A stretch of 64,000 nucleotides of DNA from the NCBI RefSeq assembly GCF_036370855.1, contig NC_088101.1:627501-691500 (forward strand). The letters run 5' to 3'. A program made the translations under genes and the position numbers. Positions 51,301 through 64,000 of the stretch are shown piece after piece. Position 1 is the stretch's first letter, and the number at the start of each line of letters is the position of its first letter. The notes below the pieces were generated by a model that made no database searches, was not told the DNA's origin, and worked only from the letters and a program-made list of their open reading frames with translations. The DNA comes from Dromaius novaehollandiae (Eukaryota; Chordata; Aves; Casuariiformes; Dromaiidae).

Positions 51301-53227
51301 TGCAGCAGGAGGGGGAATTTGGGCATCAAACTGCTCATGGCCTGGGAGCAGCTTTTCCTGTTGAGGTAGGGAGATGCTGGCAACAAATCCTTTCTCCATC
51401 GTCCCAGAGGTTTTGGTCCCACCTTGGGAAACCTACTTTGGTTTTGGTCCCACCTTGGGAAACCTACTTTGGTTTTGGTCTGGGGTTTTTGGCTTGGCTG
51501 CTTGTTGCAGGCTAAGCCCTGGAGCAGAGGCTGGGGGCAACCAAGAGCGCTGCAGAGCTGTGGTCCTTGGGGATGGCCAGGCCCCAGGGGTCCCCCCCTC
51601 TTTTCCGGGAGCCCAGTCCTTCACCCCAGAGCAGGAGGCTGCTCTCCATCACCGTAGCATCACCTAGTGGCGAAGCAGGCGCTGAGACACGCCAGCTCAG
51701 GCTGTGCCGTTCCTGTGGTGCGGTGACCCCCGTCCTTGGCTGACGCTCTGGCTTCTCTCCTTGCAGGGGGCTATGAGCGGTTCTCCTCAGAGTACCCTGA
51801 ATTCTGCGCCAAAACCAAGTCGCTGAGCAGTGGGTCGCCCCCCACCAGTGCTGAACCCTTGGATCTGGGCTGCAGTTCCTGTGGGACCCCACTGCACGAC
51901 CAGGTAGGTCCACAAGCCCTCGGTGCGGTGGCTTTGCCCACTCCAAAATCACCTTCTCATGTTGCAGCCCAGCGCTGGTGGAGCGTCTTCACATCCCTGC
52001 CCCAGGCGAGACCCACTTGCCTGTGCAGCCAGAGCCCTGCTCCCCTTTCCTCTTGTGGGAAAGCGTGGCGGTGCTCTCCCCAGGGAGCAATGAGCCCAAA
52101 CCCTGTTCATCATCCCCATCTGCTCCTGAACGTGATGCTGGGCTGGGGCAGAGGTGCGAGTTGGATCAGACCCAAGAGCACCACCCCCGGGCGCTGCTGC
52201 CTCTTTGCCCTCTGGGGCTCAAAGAGGAGGTATCTGGAATGGGCTTAACAGCTCAGAAAAGGTGGCCTGTGCTTGCTCTCTAGGAATCAGGGTTATCCTG
52301 CGCTGCTTGGGGCCTCCAGTCTGGTTTTTGCACGTCCTGCCTACCGCTGTCCTGTGCTCACCTCAGCTCCTCTCTTAACAGGGCGGACCAGTGGAAATCC
52401 TTCCGTTCCTCTACCTTGGCAGCGCCTACCATGCTGCTCGGCGGGACATGCTAGATGCACTGGGCATCACGGCCCTGCTGAACGTCTCCTCCGACTGCCC
52501 CAACCACTTTGAGGGACACTACCAGTACAAGTGCATCCCTGTGGAGGATAACCACAAAGCCGACATCAGCTCCTGGTTCATGGAGGCAATTGAGTACATT
52601 GGTGAGTGCTTGCTCAAGAGAGGCTGTGTCTGTGCATTTCTTACTCATCTGGGGGGAGAAGGTCCTGCCTGAAGATCTGGTGCCATCAGTTCAGAGGGGA
52701 CCGGGAGGGCTCAGCAGAGTCCAGGTCACTCATTGCACTGGTGGGTGGTCAGCCATCGCCTCCGGTTTTGGCCATGGGTTGTGTTTCACTGGAAGGGTGC
52801 TGTGCGGCTGGTCTCATGTCTTGTCCCCTGTTGCCCTCCAGACTCAGTGAAGGAGTGCTGTGGCCGGGTCCTGGTCCACTGCCAGGCCGGCATCTCCCGT
52901 TCGGCCACCATCTGCCTGGCCTACCTGATGATGAAGAAGCGCGTGAAGCTGGAGGAGGCCTTCGAGTTTGTCAAGCAGCGCCGGAGTATCATCTCCCCCA
53001 ACTTCAGCTTCATGGGGCAGCTACTGCAGTTTGAGTCGCAGGTCTTGGCCACCTCGTGTGCGGCGGAGGCTGCCAGCCCCTCGGGGACACTGCGGGAGCG
53101 GGGCAAGGCCACCTCCACCCCCACCTCCCAGTTTGTCTTCAGCTTCCCAGTTTCCGTGGGGGTCCACGCCACCCCCAGCAGCCTCCCGTACCTGCACAGC
53201 CCCATCACCACGTCACCCAGCTGTTAG
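47978..53227 (+). CDS. DUSP4: DUSP4 (MAP kinase phosphatase 2), complete, four coding exons
   Basis: The coding sequence joins 47978-48377, 51767-51903, 52382-52601 and 52842-53227: 1143 nt, 380 residues plus TAG. Every junction is GT-AG and the reading frame carries through. The product is a nuclear dual-specificity phosphatase that removes phosphate from the Thr and Tyr of activated ERK, JNK and p38. Domains: an N-terminal rhodanese-like MAPK-binding domain (about residues 34-150) with the basic docking motif IVRRRAKG (Arg63-65), then the catalytic domain (about 180-325) with general acid Asp235 in VEDNHKAD and the signature [11 protein letters not shown] with nucleophile Cys266. The C-terminus ITTSPSC keeps two Ser-Pro sites (Ser372, Ser377), equivalent to the ERK-phosphorylated sites of the mammalian protein. 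Human DUSP4 is 394 residues (recalled); the 14 missing here fall in the Gly-rich linker around residues 24-33. The chosen ATG has an excellent context (CCACCACCATGG) and gives the expected N-terminus. DUSP1 and DUSP2 are excluded by the tail and the docking region. Confidence 0.97.
48378..51766 (+). other. DUSP4: DUSP4 intron 1
   Basis: This GT-AG intron is 3389 bp. Its 5' end continues the CpG island with G-runs (13 G at 48410-48422) and G-rich, C-rich imperfect repeats to about 48680. Near its 3' end lies a tandem 31-bp repeat (51411-51480). I see no exon or clear transposon in it. Confidence 0.9.
51411..51480. repeat. Tandem 31-bp repeat, 2.3 copies
   Basis: Two identical 31-bp units (51411-51441 and 51442-51472) are followed by 8 bp of a third. 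Each unit starts TTTTGGTCCCACC and ends CTACTTTGG. The identity points to a recent duplication in DUSP4 intron 1, about 290 bp before exon 2. Confidence 0.95.
51767..51903 (+). CDS. DUSP4: DUSP4 coding exon 2
   Basis: The exon is 137 nt and encodes [17 protein letters not shown] through GTPLHDQ (residues 134-179), which ends the rhodanese-like domain and forms the linker to the phosphatase domain. The acceptor is CTCCTTGCAG|GGGGC and the donor CAG|GTAGGT. It leaves the frame in phase 0. Confidence 0.97.
51904..52381 (+). other. DUSP4: DUSP4 intron 2
   Basis: This GT-AG intron is 478 bp, running GTAGGT to TTAACAG, with no other feature recognised. Intron 3 (52602-52841, 240 bp, GTGAGT to CTCCAG) is equally plain. 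Short introns in the catalytic half fit the known DUSP4 gene structure. Confidence 0.9.
52382..52601 (+). CDS. DUSP4: DUSP4 coding exon 3
   Basis: The exon is 220 nt and encodes [18 protein letters not shown] through EAIEYI plus one base of Asp253. It holds the first half of the dual-specificity phosphatase domain, including the catalytic acid Asp235 ([12 protein letters not shown]). The acceptor is CTTAACAG|GGCGGA and the donor ATTG|GTGAGT. Confidence 0.97.
52842..53227 (+). CDS. DUSP4: DUSP4 coding exon 4 (terminal)
   Basis: The exon starts after CCCTCCAG at 52841 and encodes [20 protein letters not shown] through the C-terminus TTSPSC, ending in TAG at 53225-53227. It carries the phosphate-binding loop with nucleophile Cys266 and Arg272. 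The tail after the catalytic core ([14 protein letters not shown]) is typical of DUSP4. Confidence 0.97.
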
Positions 53228-53883
53228 CTCAGGGGCCGGGACCAGCCAGGCGGACGGTGCCAAGCAGGGAGAGGGCAGGTGGGCACAGAGCCCCGTGATG
53301 TTAAGCAATAGTGGCGGACACTGCCATTCACCCTGGACTCCACGTGGGTCTTTTTCGTAGAGAAATTTCTTACCTCATTTTTTTTTTTTTTAAACTTTAT
53401 GGAAAAGTTAAGCAGGAAAGTTGTGGAAGCCGCAAACCCTGACATTGCCCAGGCTCTGGTTAGGGGGAGGAAAAATAGAAGAACACTGGTTTTCCCCAAG
53501 TGCCTGGTCTAAAATCTCTGTCCGCTCCTACTTGTTTTTACTTTAAGAAAAGGAGAAAAAAAAATCTAACACCACCTTTCTCTTCCCCACTTCTGCCTCC
53601 TGCCTCCTTTGAGTTTTAACAGGGGTTGAAAAGGGAGCAAATGGTATTCATTAAGCACTGCTTTTCCCCCTCACGCAGGAGGTGTTGCGGGGTGTGCGTG
53701 GTGCTGGGGATGCTTATCCAAGCTGGTTAACGCTGACCAACACGCATGCTGCAGGCAACCTCAGGGCGAGCAAGACGGGTGGCACGTGCTGGAGCTGGCA
53801 CTGCTTGAGCCCAGTCCCAGGGCAAGAGCAGCCTCCACTCCCCAGCCCCCAGTCTGATGCAAGATGCTGGTTTGTGTGGCTGA

Positions 53884-53891
53884 TGTACATA
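53884..53891 (+). promoter_or_regulatory. Pumilio response element in DUSP4 3' UTR
   Basis: TGTACATA matches the UGUANAUA consensus bound by PUM1/PUM2. It sits about 140 nt before the poly(A) signal, in a region that becomes U-rich just downstream. Confidence 0.55.
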
Positions 53892-53974
53892 TGAATGGTT
53901 TTATTTTATTATTGTTTCAGTTATGTGTGTTTTTTGTTTGTTTTTCTTTTTTTTTTTTTTTAGAAATCAACTTT

Positions 53975-53983
53975 TTATTTATT
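53975..53983 (+). promoter_or_regulatory. AU-rich element nonamer in DUSP4 3' UTR
   Basis: TTATTTATT is the nonamer recognised by TTP-family decay proteins. It follows a long T tract. This fits a short-lived immediate-early transcript; only one copy is seen. Confidence 0.5.
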
Positions 53984-54028
53984 GCTGGGGTGGGGTGGGG
54001 GGAGAACAAACTGTTTGGAGAAAACAAA

Positions 54029-54034
54029 AATAAA
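54029..54034 (+). terminator. DUSP4: DUSP4 poly(A) signal
   Basis: A canonical AATAAA is followed 13-36 nt later by GU-rich sequence (GTTGTGGCTGG...GGTTTG). It is the first good signal after the stop codon with a downstream element. A second plus-strand AATAAA at 54323-54328 would extend the transcript into the TNKS 3' UTR. Confidence 0.75.
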
Positions 54035-54160
54035 ACAGTTTTCAACAGTTGTGGCTGGAGCAGGTTTGTCCTAAGGCCAAGACGGGAGATGGAAGTCTCT
54101 TTCCAAGAGGACTAGTTTGTGCAAACACTCAGCTTTCACAGGGCAGCTGTTAAAAATGTG

Positions 54161-54166
54161 TTTATT
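54161..54166 (-). terminator. TNKS: TNKS poly(A) signal
   Basis: TTTATT on the plus strand reads AATAAA on the minus strand. Downstream on the minus strand comes a GU-rich stretch (CTGAGTGTTTG, around 54123-54133), as expected of a 3' processing site. It lies 126 bp from the DUSP4 signal on the other strand. Confidence 0.7.
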
Positions 54167-54395
54167 GAATTTTAAACTATTACAAGTATTGCAGATCAGA
54201 CATTTAGCCAAGCACATTTATAGATCAAACTCAGTTGTTACAGAGATGTTACCTAAAGTCCATCGTGTAGGTAGGCTGAGAACCTGCCCATCATCTTCTT
54301 GTAGAGAGTGGGTAGAGGAAGAAATAAACAAACAATACCCCAGCTCCAAGTAAGGGGCAACCAAGAGAGGAAATGCACAGGGCTAGTTATGAAGA

Positions 54396-54405
<10 letters not shown>

Positions 54406-54453
<48 letters not shown>
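54406..54453. repeat. A48 homopolymer
   Basis: There are 48 consecutive A on the plus strand inside the predicted TNKS 3' UTR. It could be a simple expansion or the tail of an old retroposed sequence; I see no clear target-site duplication. Its length in an assembly is unreliable. Confidence 0.9.
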
Positions 54454-54455
<2 letters not shown>

Positions 54456-57400
54456 ACCTCTAACCCAGGTCCATTGCCATTTGGGTTGGCAGAGAAAGCA
54501 ATCAGAAATTAAGACGCACAAGCTCACACAACTGTGGCACAGAAAAATCCCCATTTCAATTTCCAAAGCTGAAGCAAGTTCTGCAGATGTTAGGAAGAAA
54601 CACTGTCAAAATTACCTTGTAATACATAAAGAGTCTAATCAAACTACATTAGTAATTAACTTAATGGAACCAACACTTAAAATTGCCACCAACAGGTTCA
54701 GTAAGACAGAAATAGACATATCAAAACGAGTCAGATAACGCAACCTGACAGGCGTACACGTTCACATAATGGGAAAGGCATGTGTTTCCCTTGTTCCCTA
54801 CTGACTCCTGGGTTCTTTCACCTTGCTTTGTAATTTTTAACGTGCATATGCAGTCTCCGATCCTGTAGGTTTCGCACCTACCATGTGTTCGAATTCGTGG
54901 GAGCACTGCGGCTCCATCACTGCACGCGTCCTGCTTCTCTGAACGATGTGGAGAGCGTGCTCGCGACCCTGCCAAACCCATCACCCCTGATCATCAGCAG
55001 ATTCACATCTGCGAAAGGTTCCCAAGCTGCTCGCTGCCTGGGGCTCGAAGCGAATCTGTACGGCCCCAGCTCTTCCCCAGCAGAGCTGCAGCATAGCTTA
55101 AAACGCCTCAAACTCACAGTGGAGGAGTCTCCTTTTGGATTTCTGAGCTAGATTATATGGGTCCAAGCAATAAGGAAAGGAAGAAATCCCATTAAAAAAA
55201 AATTTACATGCTTCCTGACCTTCTGACAATGATTAGCAATGACTCAAACTAATCTGCCTGATTTCCATCTGGGACCCTTCTTTTTTTTCCCCCTTCATCT
55301 CTCGAACAAATCTGCTCCTGGGTAATTTTTGTTAGCAGTCCCATGGGCAAATTCTAGGTATTGCACGCACTGTGCAGGAAGTCCGACTTCACTACAGGGA
55401 TTCAGGGGACTTTTTGAGACGATTTGCCACTGTTTACAACTTCCAAATAGCTTCACGGGTGGCACGGTGTCAGGAACCCACGATAAATATTTCCAGCAGA
55501 CCACGCAGTGGCATGACATGTTAGCATCCCTCAACACTTCGCACATCCATGGGAAGCAGGGGTCTCCTCCGTCTACTGCTACCACCAGCAGTAGGTTTCT
55601 AGGCCTAAGGAAGTGTCCTGCTCCAGCTTCATACACCGTACACCTTTTCTGCCTCTGCTGCCCACCAAAGCCAGCACTGCAGAACGCTTTGGGAGACTTT
55701 CTTTTTGCTTCAGTGCAGAATTTCATTTTTGACTCTCCTGTTACCAACAAGTATAAAAGCCTGCGGGCCAAATAAATTCGGGTTGTGTAATGCAATGGGA
55801 TTTGATCACATCACGTGCAAACATTTGAAATGGAGAGAGGTTAGAAAAACACAATGCTCATTCCTGGGACTTCAGCATAACAGTGGCTGCAAAGTGCTGA
55901 AACCGGTACAGGATGTTTGTAACAGTCTCCATGGAGCTGGGATCAAAATAGACCGGCAGATAAAAATAAAGATGAGGAAGTAAGATGCACCTCATTAAGG
56001 TGCTGCACTCTTTCTGTTTTTAATGCTAAAAGAAGTTTTGTTGATGGCCTCAGACTGCAACATCACTCTCCACCAGGTACCGAATTCATCTGTCTCCCTG
56101 AAACAATTTGAGCAACAGAGCGCCAGACCCTCCCTCCCTTTGCTACATGGTGAAGTTTCCTTCCGTTTTAGTCTGTTGAGGTCCTGTTGCAAACTGCACG
56201 GACGTCTCATGCGCTGCCACTTCAAGGGAAACTAATAAAAGTCACCAGGCCTGCAAGACAACTGTCCCTTTCCCCAGCGGGTTCAGCCTGTTCCTGCAGC
56301 CTCAATTCCTACCTTGCCTCCGTTGCCGACCCGAGTTCAGGCAACGCCGCAAACGAGCATCCCGTTATCAGGGGACGGCCCTTCTGGGGAAGGCACGAGG
56401 CCCCCCGCGTCCCGTCCTCTAGAATCAGGAGGCAGCAAACTGTCCCCGTCGCTTAAAGCAGCAGCGGCTGCATTGCAGCAGCTTGCCCAGTTACGGCTCT
56501 CCCGCCAAGCGCCGACCAGCTCTTTCGCGGGCAGCCTGGATGCCGATGGGCAGATCCTCACTTTGACGGAACTGCGGAAAGAGTTACGACAACACCGATC
56601 AGCACACGCTATTCCCGCAGGGGCCTCTCAGACCCGCGGGGCACTGCCCCGCGTCCAGCCACGAGCAGCTGGGGGCTCACATCGCTACGAGACAAAACCC
56701 GCTGCAAAACCATCTCCGCACGCGGCACCTTCACCCTGCGCTGAACATCATGTACGTCAACGCTGGCAGGTCAGAGATACCAGACCGCATTTGTATCCTC
56801 CAGGAGTTTGGGGCTCCAGAAGAAATACGGACTGGCCGTTGGGTCAATCAGCACACACGAAAACAACACGTGACAACAGAACCAGGCACAGGCTTGGGCA
56901 GGGGGGTTGTTTTTCGGTTTGTTGTTTTTGAAAGATGTAAAGCTTCTCAGCTTGCACACCCACGCTAACCATTTTGCTCACCTAAGCAGCACAACTGTTT
57001 TACCATTTAAAACTATGTCTAATGGGGACGGCGAGTAATACTCATGTTCACAGCTATCCAAAACTCTAGTGGAGATAGGCACATTTCCCCATACACACAC
57101 ACTGTTATTAACTAAATTAAAAACCAACCCCAAACTTAAATGATGAATACAAAATTTTCAAGTCTAGTGGTGATCCTTGCAACCCTAACACTATTAAACA
57201 AGTAGCCAAAATACAAGCACCCAATTTTATCTAGGAAATTTGATCAAAAGGACAACTAGGCTAGAGCCTGGCTTGGACTTCGAAGCTACATATTCAATCA
57301 GGTCACAAAACGAAGCGAGAATCTTATGTCCAGCACCGGCTCAAGAAAAACAAAACCCAAAGTTCAAGATCTGTCGGACTATTGCTATTTCTAAGGTTTT

Positions 57401-59190
57401 CTTTAGAGATATTACAGAAAGATGATGTGCAGGTAAGCCAGTTTGCATCAAATGACTGATTTTACTGTTGGTGAAATTCCTCTCTGAGAATAACTTGTTT
57501 CAACATCAATGTCCTAATGCTAAAAACGAAAAGCTCTTCAGGTTGGTTTGTTTTGTCCAGACCTTCCGTCGGTTTTCTCCAAGCACATCTCACTTGCAGG
57601 GACCAAATATTTTTATAAACTACAAGCAGCACTATTCTGTTGTTCCCTTGCTTTCGAGGGACAAAAACTGAATGCATGAATTGGATCATCAGCTATTTAA
57701 CACTGCTGGTTGCTAGGAAAATGTGCAGTCTGCTCAAAGGAGCATTTTTTTCCTCCAGTTGTTACACGCTGAACAGTGAAGTGCATCTTGTGGTACTGAC
57801 AGTTTAAAAGAAATCTTAACACAGCTTGATTTTCAACCTTCTTCTCTTCTCTTGAGGTTGTAAAAACAATTCAAAAAGGAAATCAATTTCTACTTTTTGT
57901 ATATCCTCCATAAGGGTGACTTCTGAAATTGTTTGATGCGGTGCTATGCAACACTTAAAAACAACTCTCTCCTCCCCAGCAAAATAAACCTAGGACCTTT
58001 ACAGGGAAGGGGATTAAGGTGAATAAATCCTCGTTTTGTTCACTGGTACACCTGCGAATAGATCCACTCCAGAACTGATCTTTTTTTTTTTTTTAAAGTT
58101 TGTTTCCATCAAAATGTAAAAGAGTTTTAAAAAACGATTATTTTTGTAAATCACTTAAACCCTTCCATTGTGTGTCACACATGAAAATGTGACAGGAAAC
58201 CACTGCAACACGCTCTCCCTCACCAGTTTGAGACCCATTTGCCGGCTCTCACGTTATGGAGGAACAGGACCCAGATACACCCTTGCGTATGCAGTCTTCC
58301 AATTTTTCACCAGCTTCCTTGCAGCTAAAGCACAAGCCTCAGTAACCGGAGAACATTTCACAAACTGCATGTACCTACCAGGAGCCTTATAAAATGCTTA
58401 TTTAGAGATGCCAGCAGAGGGCATTGACCTGCTTTATGAAGTTTTTCCAAGCACGAGAGCTGGTTTCACACTTGTGAACACTTCCCAGGGCTTTCCCCAG
58501 AAAACTCACGCAGACAAAGCAGCGAACTGACATAAGATTCATTTCCGCTTTGAAGTTACACTCTTAGTATCGCTCGCTCAGAGGTGTGCAAAAACCCCCT
58601 ACACCAAAGAACTGGACCTAGCCCCTTCTCAGATGAAATTCATATTGCATTGTTAACAATTTTAGTCAACTTGACTTTGTGCAAAATATCTTTAAGAAGG
58701 TTCTGGCTCAACTTCAGAATACAAAAGGAGAATAAATAATTGACTAAGATCTCTTGAAAACATAAAATGAATGGTGCATGCTGAAAAGAAAATGATGGGT
58801 ATAATGCAATTTATCTGCAAATAAAATAACTGGACCAGTAGTGTCTGAAATTGTAACGTGCGAGATGGCATTGATAAAGATTTGTGTTTCCACAACAACG
58901 TTCCCAAAGTCTAGGTCAAAGCAATGTTGTTCTATACACAGTAACCGCAGAGTAAGAGCCTGAGATATGTTATTAAAAGGCAGTCCCTTGTAAACTTTCC
59001 TCGAAAGGAACAGTAGCCATTGAGTATGCAAGAGTTACTCATATAGTATTCATCAAGGGAGCAATGCTTTATAAAAGACATACAGCTTATTTCCAGATTT
59101 TTAGGAATTTTATAGGATACTGATTTTCTGAAACACACATCCACCCAGTCCAAGATTGAAGTCACATCCCTCTTCACTGCCCTGTAGTCA

Positions 59191-63620
<4,430 letters not shown>

Positions 63621-64000
63621 CTAGGTAAAACAACAAAACTGAAGGTTCAGCACACAAACCTTGCTAGCAAGGCCAAGTATTCACACAAAGATCTCAATAT
63701 TTCACGGGCAGCAATAGATGGTCTTGGTCGAAAATTAACTAAAAGGCGTCAGAAAAGAGACTTCAATTGTAAACCGAGTGACGCACTTATTTCTTTGATC
63801 ACCCAACGTAGTATGCTGTTCCACACTATTGGCTGAGAAGGTGGTCGATGCAATTCCACTATTACATTACCCGATCTTTCAATAAAAACCTACATAGGAA
63901 AAAGGAGAATATTGAAACTTGCTAACAAAATTACACACAAACTGAAGAACTGCTTTAAATTGGAAAATAAAAAAAAATCTGTCTTTTAAAAAGTTATGAG
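63621..64000 (-). other. TNKS: TNKS intron, cut by the window edge
   Basis: No further TNKS exon is visible upstream of the ATGCAAAG exon within the window. The stretch contains an open plus-strand frame, but nothing in it is recognisable, so I treat it as intron. Confidence 0.7.

Larger units (their letters stand above)
53228..54055 (+). other. DUSP4: DUSP4 3' UTR
   Basis: About 0.83 kb runs from the stop codon to the predicted cleavage site. It contains a perfect Pumilio-type element TGTACATA (53884-53891), a full AU-rich nonamer TTATTTATT (53975-53983), T-rich tracts and a closing AATAAA. The right end is inferred from the poly(A) signal, so it is good to about 20 bp. Confidence 0.75.
54140..59190 (-). 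other. TNKS: TNKS 3' UTR
   Basis: About 5.05 kb runs from the TAG at 59191 to a canonical poly(A) signal at 54161-54166 (minus strand). Long 3' UTRs of this order are known for mammalian TNKS. I found no other canonical AATAAA on the minus strand in between, so the distal end is favoured. Contents: a 48-base A run on the plus strand (U in the TNKS mRNA), a CpG-rich patch near 56.22-56.72 kb, and otherwise AT-rich DNA. The extent is inferred from the signal and has no transcript support. Confidence 0.65.

Overview
This is vertebrate nuclear DNA, most likely from a bird; a crocodilian or other archosaur cannot be excluded. The reasons are interrupted genes with GT-AG introns, a CpG-island promoter, worn CR1 LINE fragments (several close to the avian CR1 consensus), a few ancient MIR-like SINE relics, and very compact gene ends. 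There are no operons, phage, CRISPR arrays or intact mobile elements, and I see no previously undescribed system.

Layout. Positions 1 to about 47.6 kb are a long non-coding flank upstream of DUSP4. It holds CR1 and MIR relics, homopolymer and simple repeats, one isolated CpG-rich block at about 33.34-33.80 kb, and several AT-rich stretches dense in homeobox, octamer or SOX-like words that could be conserved regulatory elements. From about 47.6 to 54.05 kb lies a complete DUSP4 gene (MAP kinase phosphatase 2) on the plus strand. It has a CpG-island promoter, four coding exons (47978-48377, 51767-51903, 52382-52601, 52842-53227; 380 residues) and a short 3' UTR with Pumilio and AU-rich motifs and a poly(A) signal at 54029. 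From about 54.14 kb to the right edge lies the 3' end of TNKS (tankyrase 1) on the minus strand. It has a 3' UTR of about 5 kb and the last five coding exons (63546-63620, 62435-62540, 61399-61585, 60471-60627, 59191-59277; 203 residues covering most of the PARP catalytic domain). The rest of TNKS, its ankyrin and SAM regions, lies beyond the right edge.

The two genes converge tail to tail. Their predicted cleavage sites are only about 80-95 bp apart, so their 3' processing signals interleave. Both products act in signalling: DUSP4 dephosphorylates nuclear MAP kinases, and TNKS poly-ADP-ribosylates targets such as axin and TRF1. Nothing in the sequence shows them working together; the adjacency is positional. 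Human DUSP4 and TNKS lie about 20 Mb apart on 8p (recalled, not computed), so the arrangement marks a rearrangement between lineages.

Most open frames in the 47 kb flank look like chance frames in GC-rich or low-stop DNA and are not annotated as genes.
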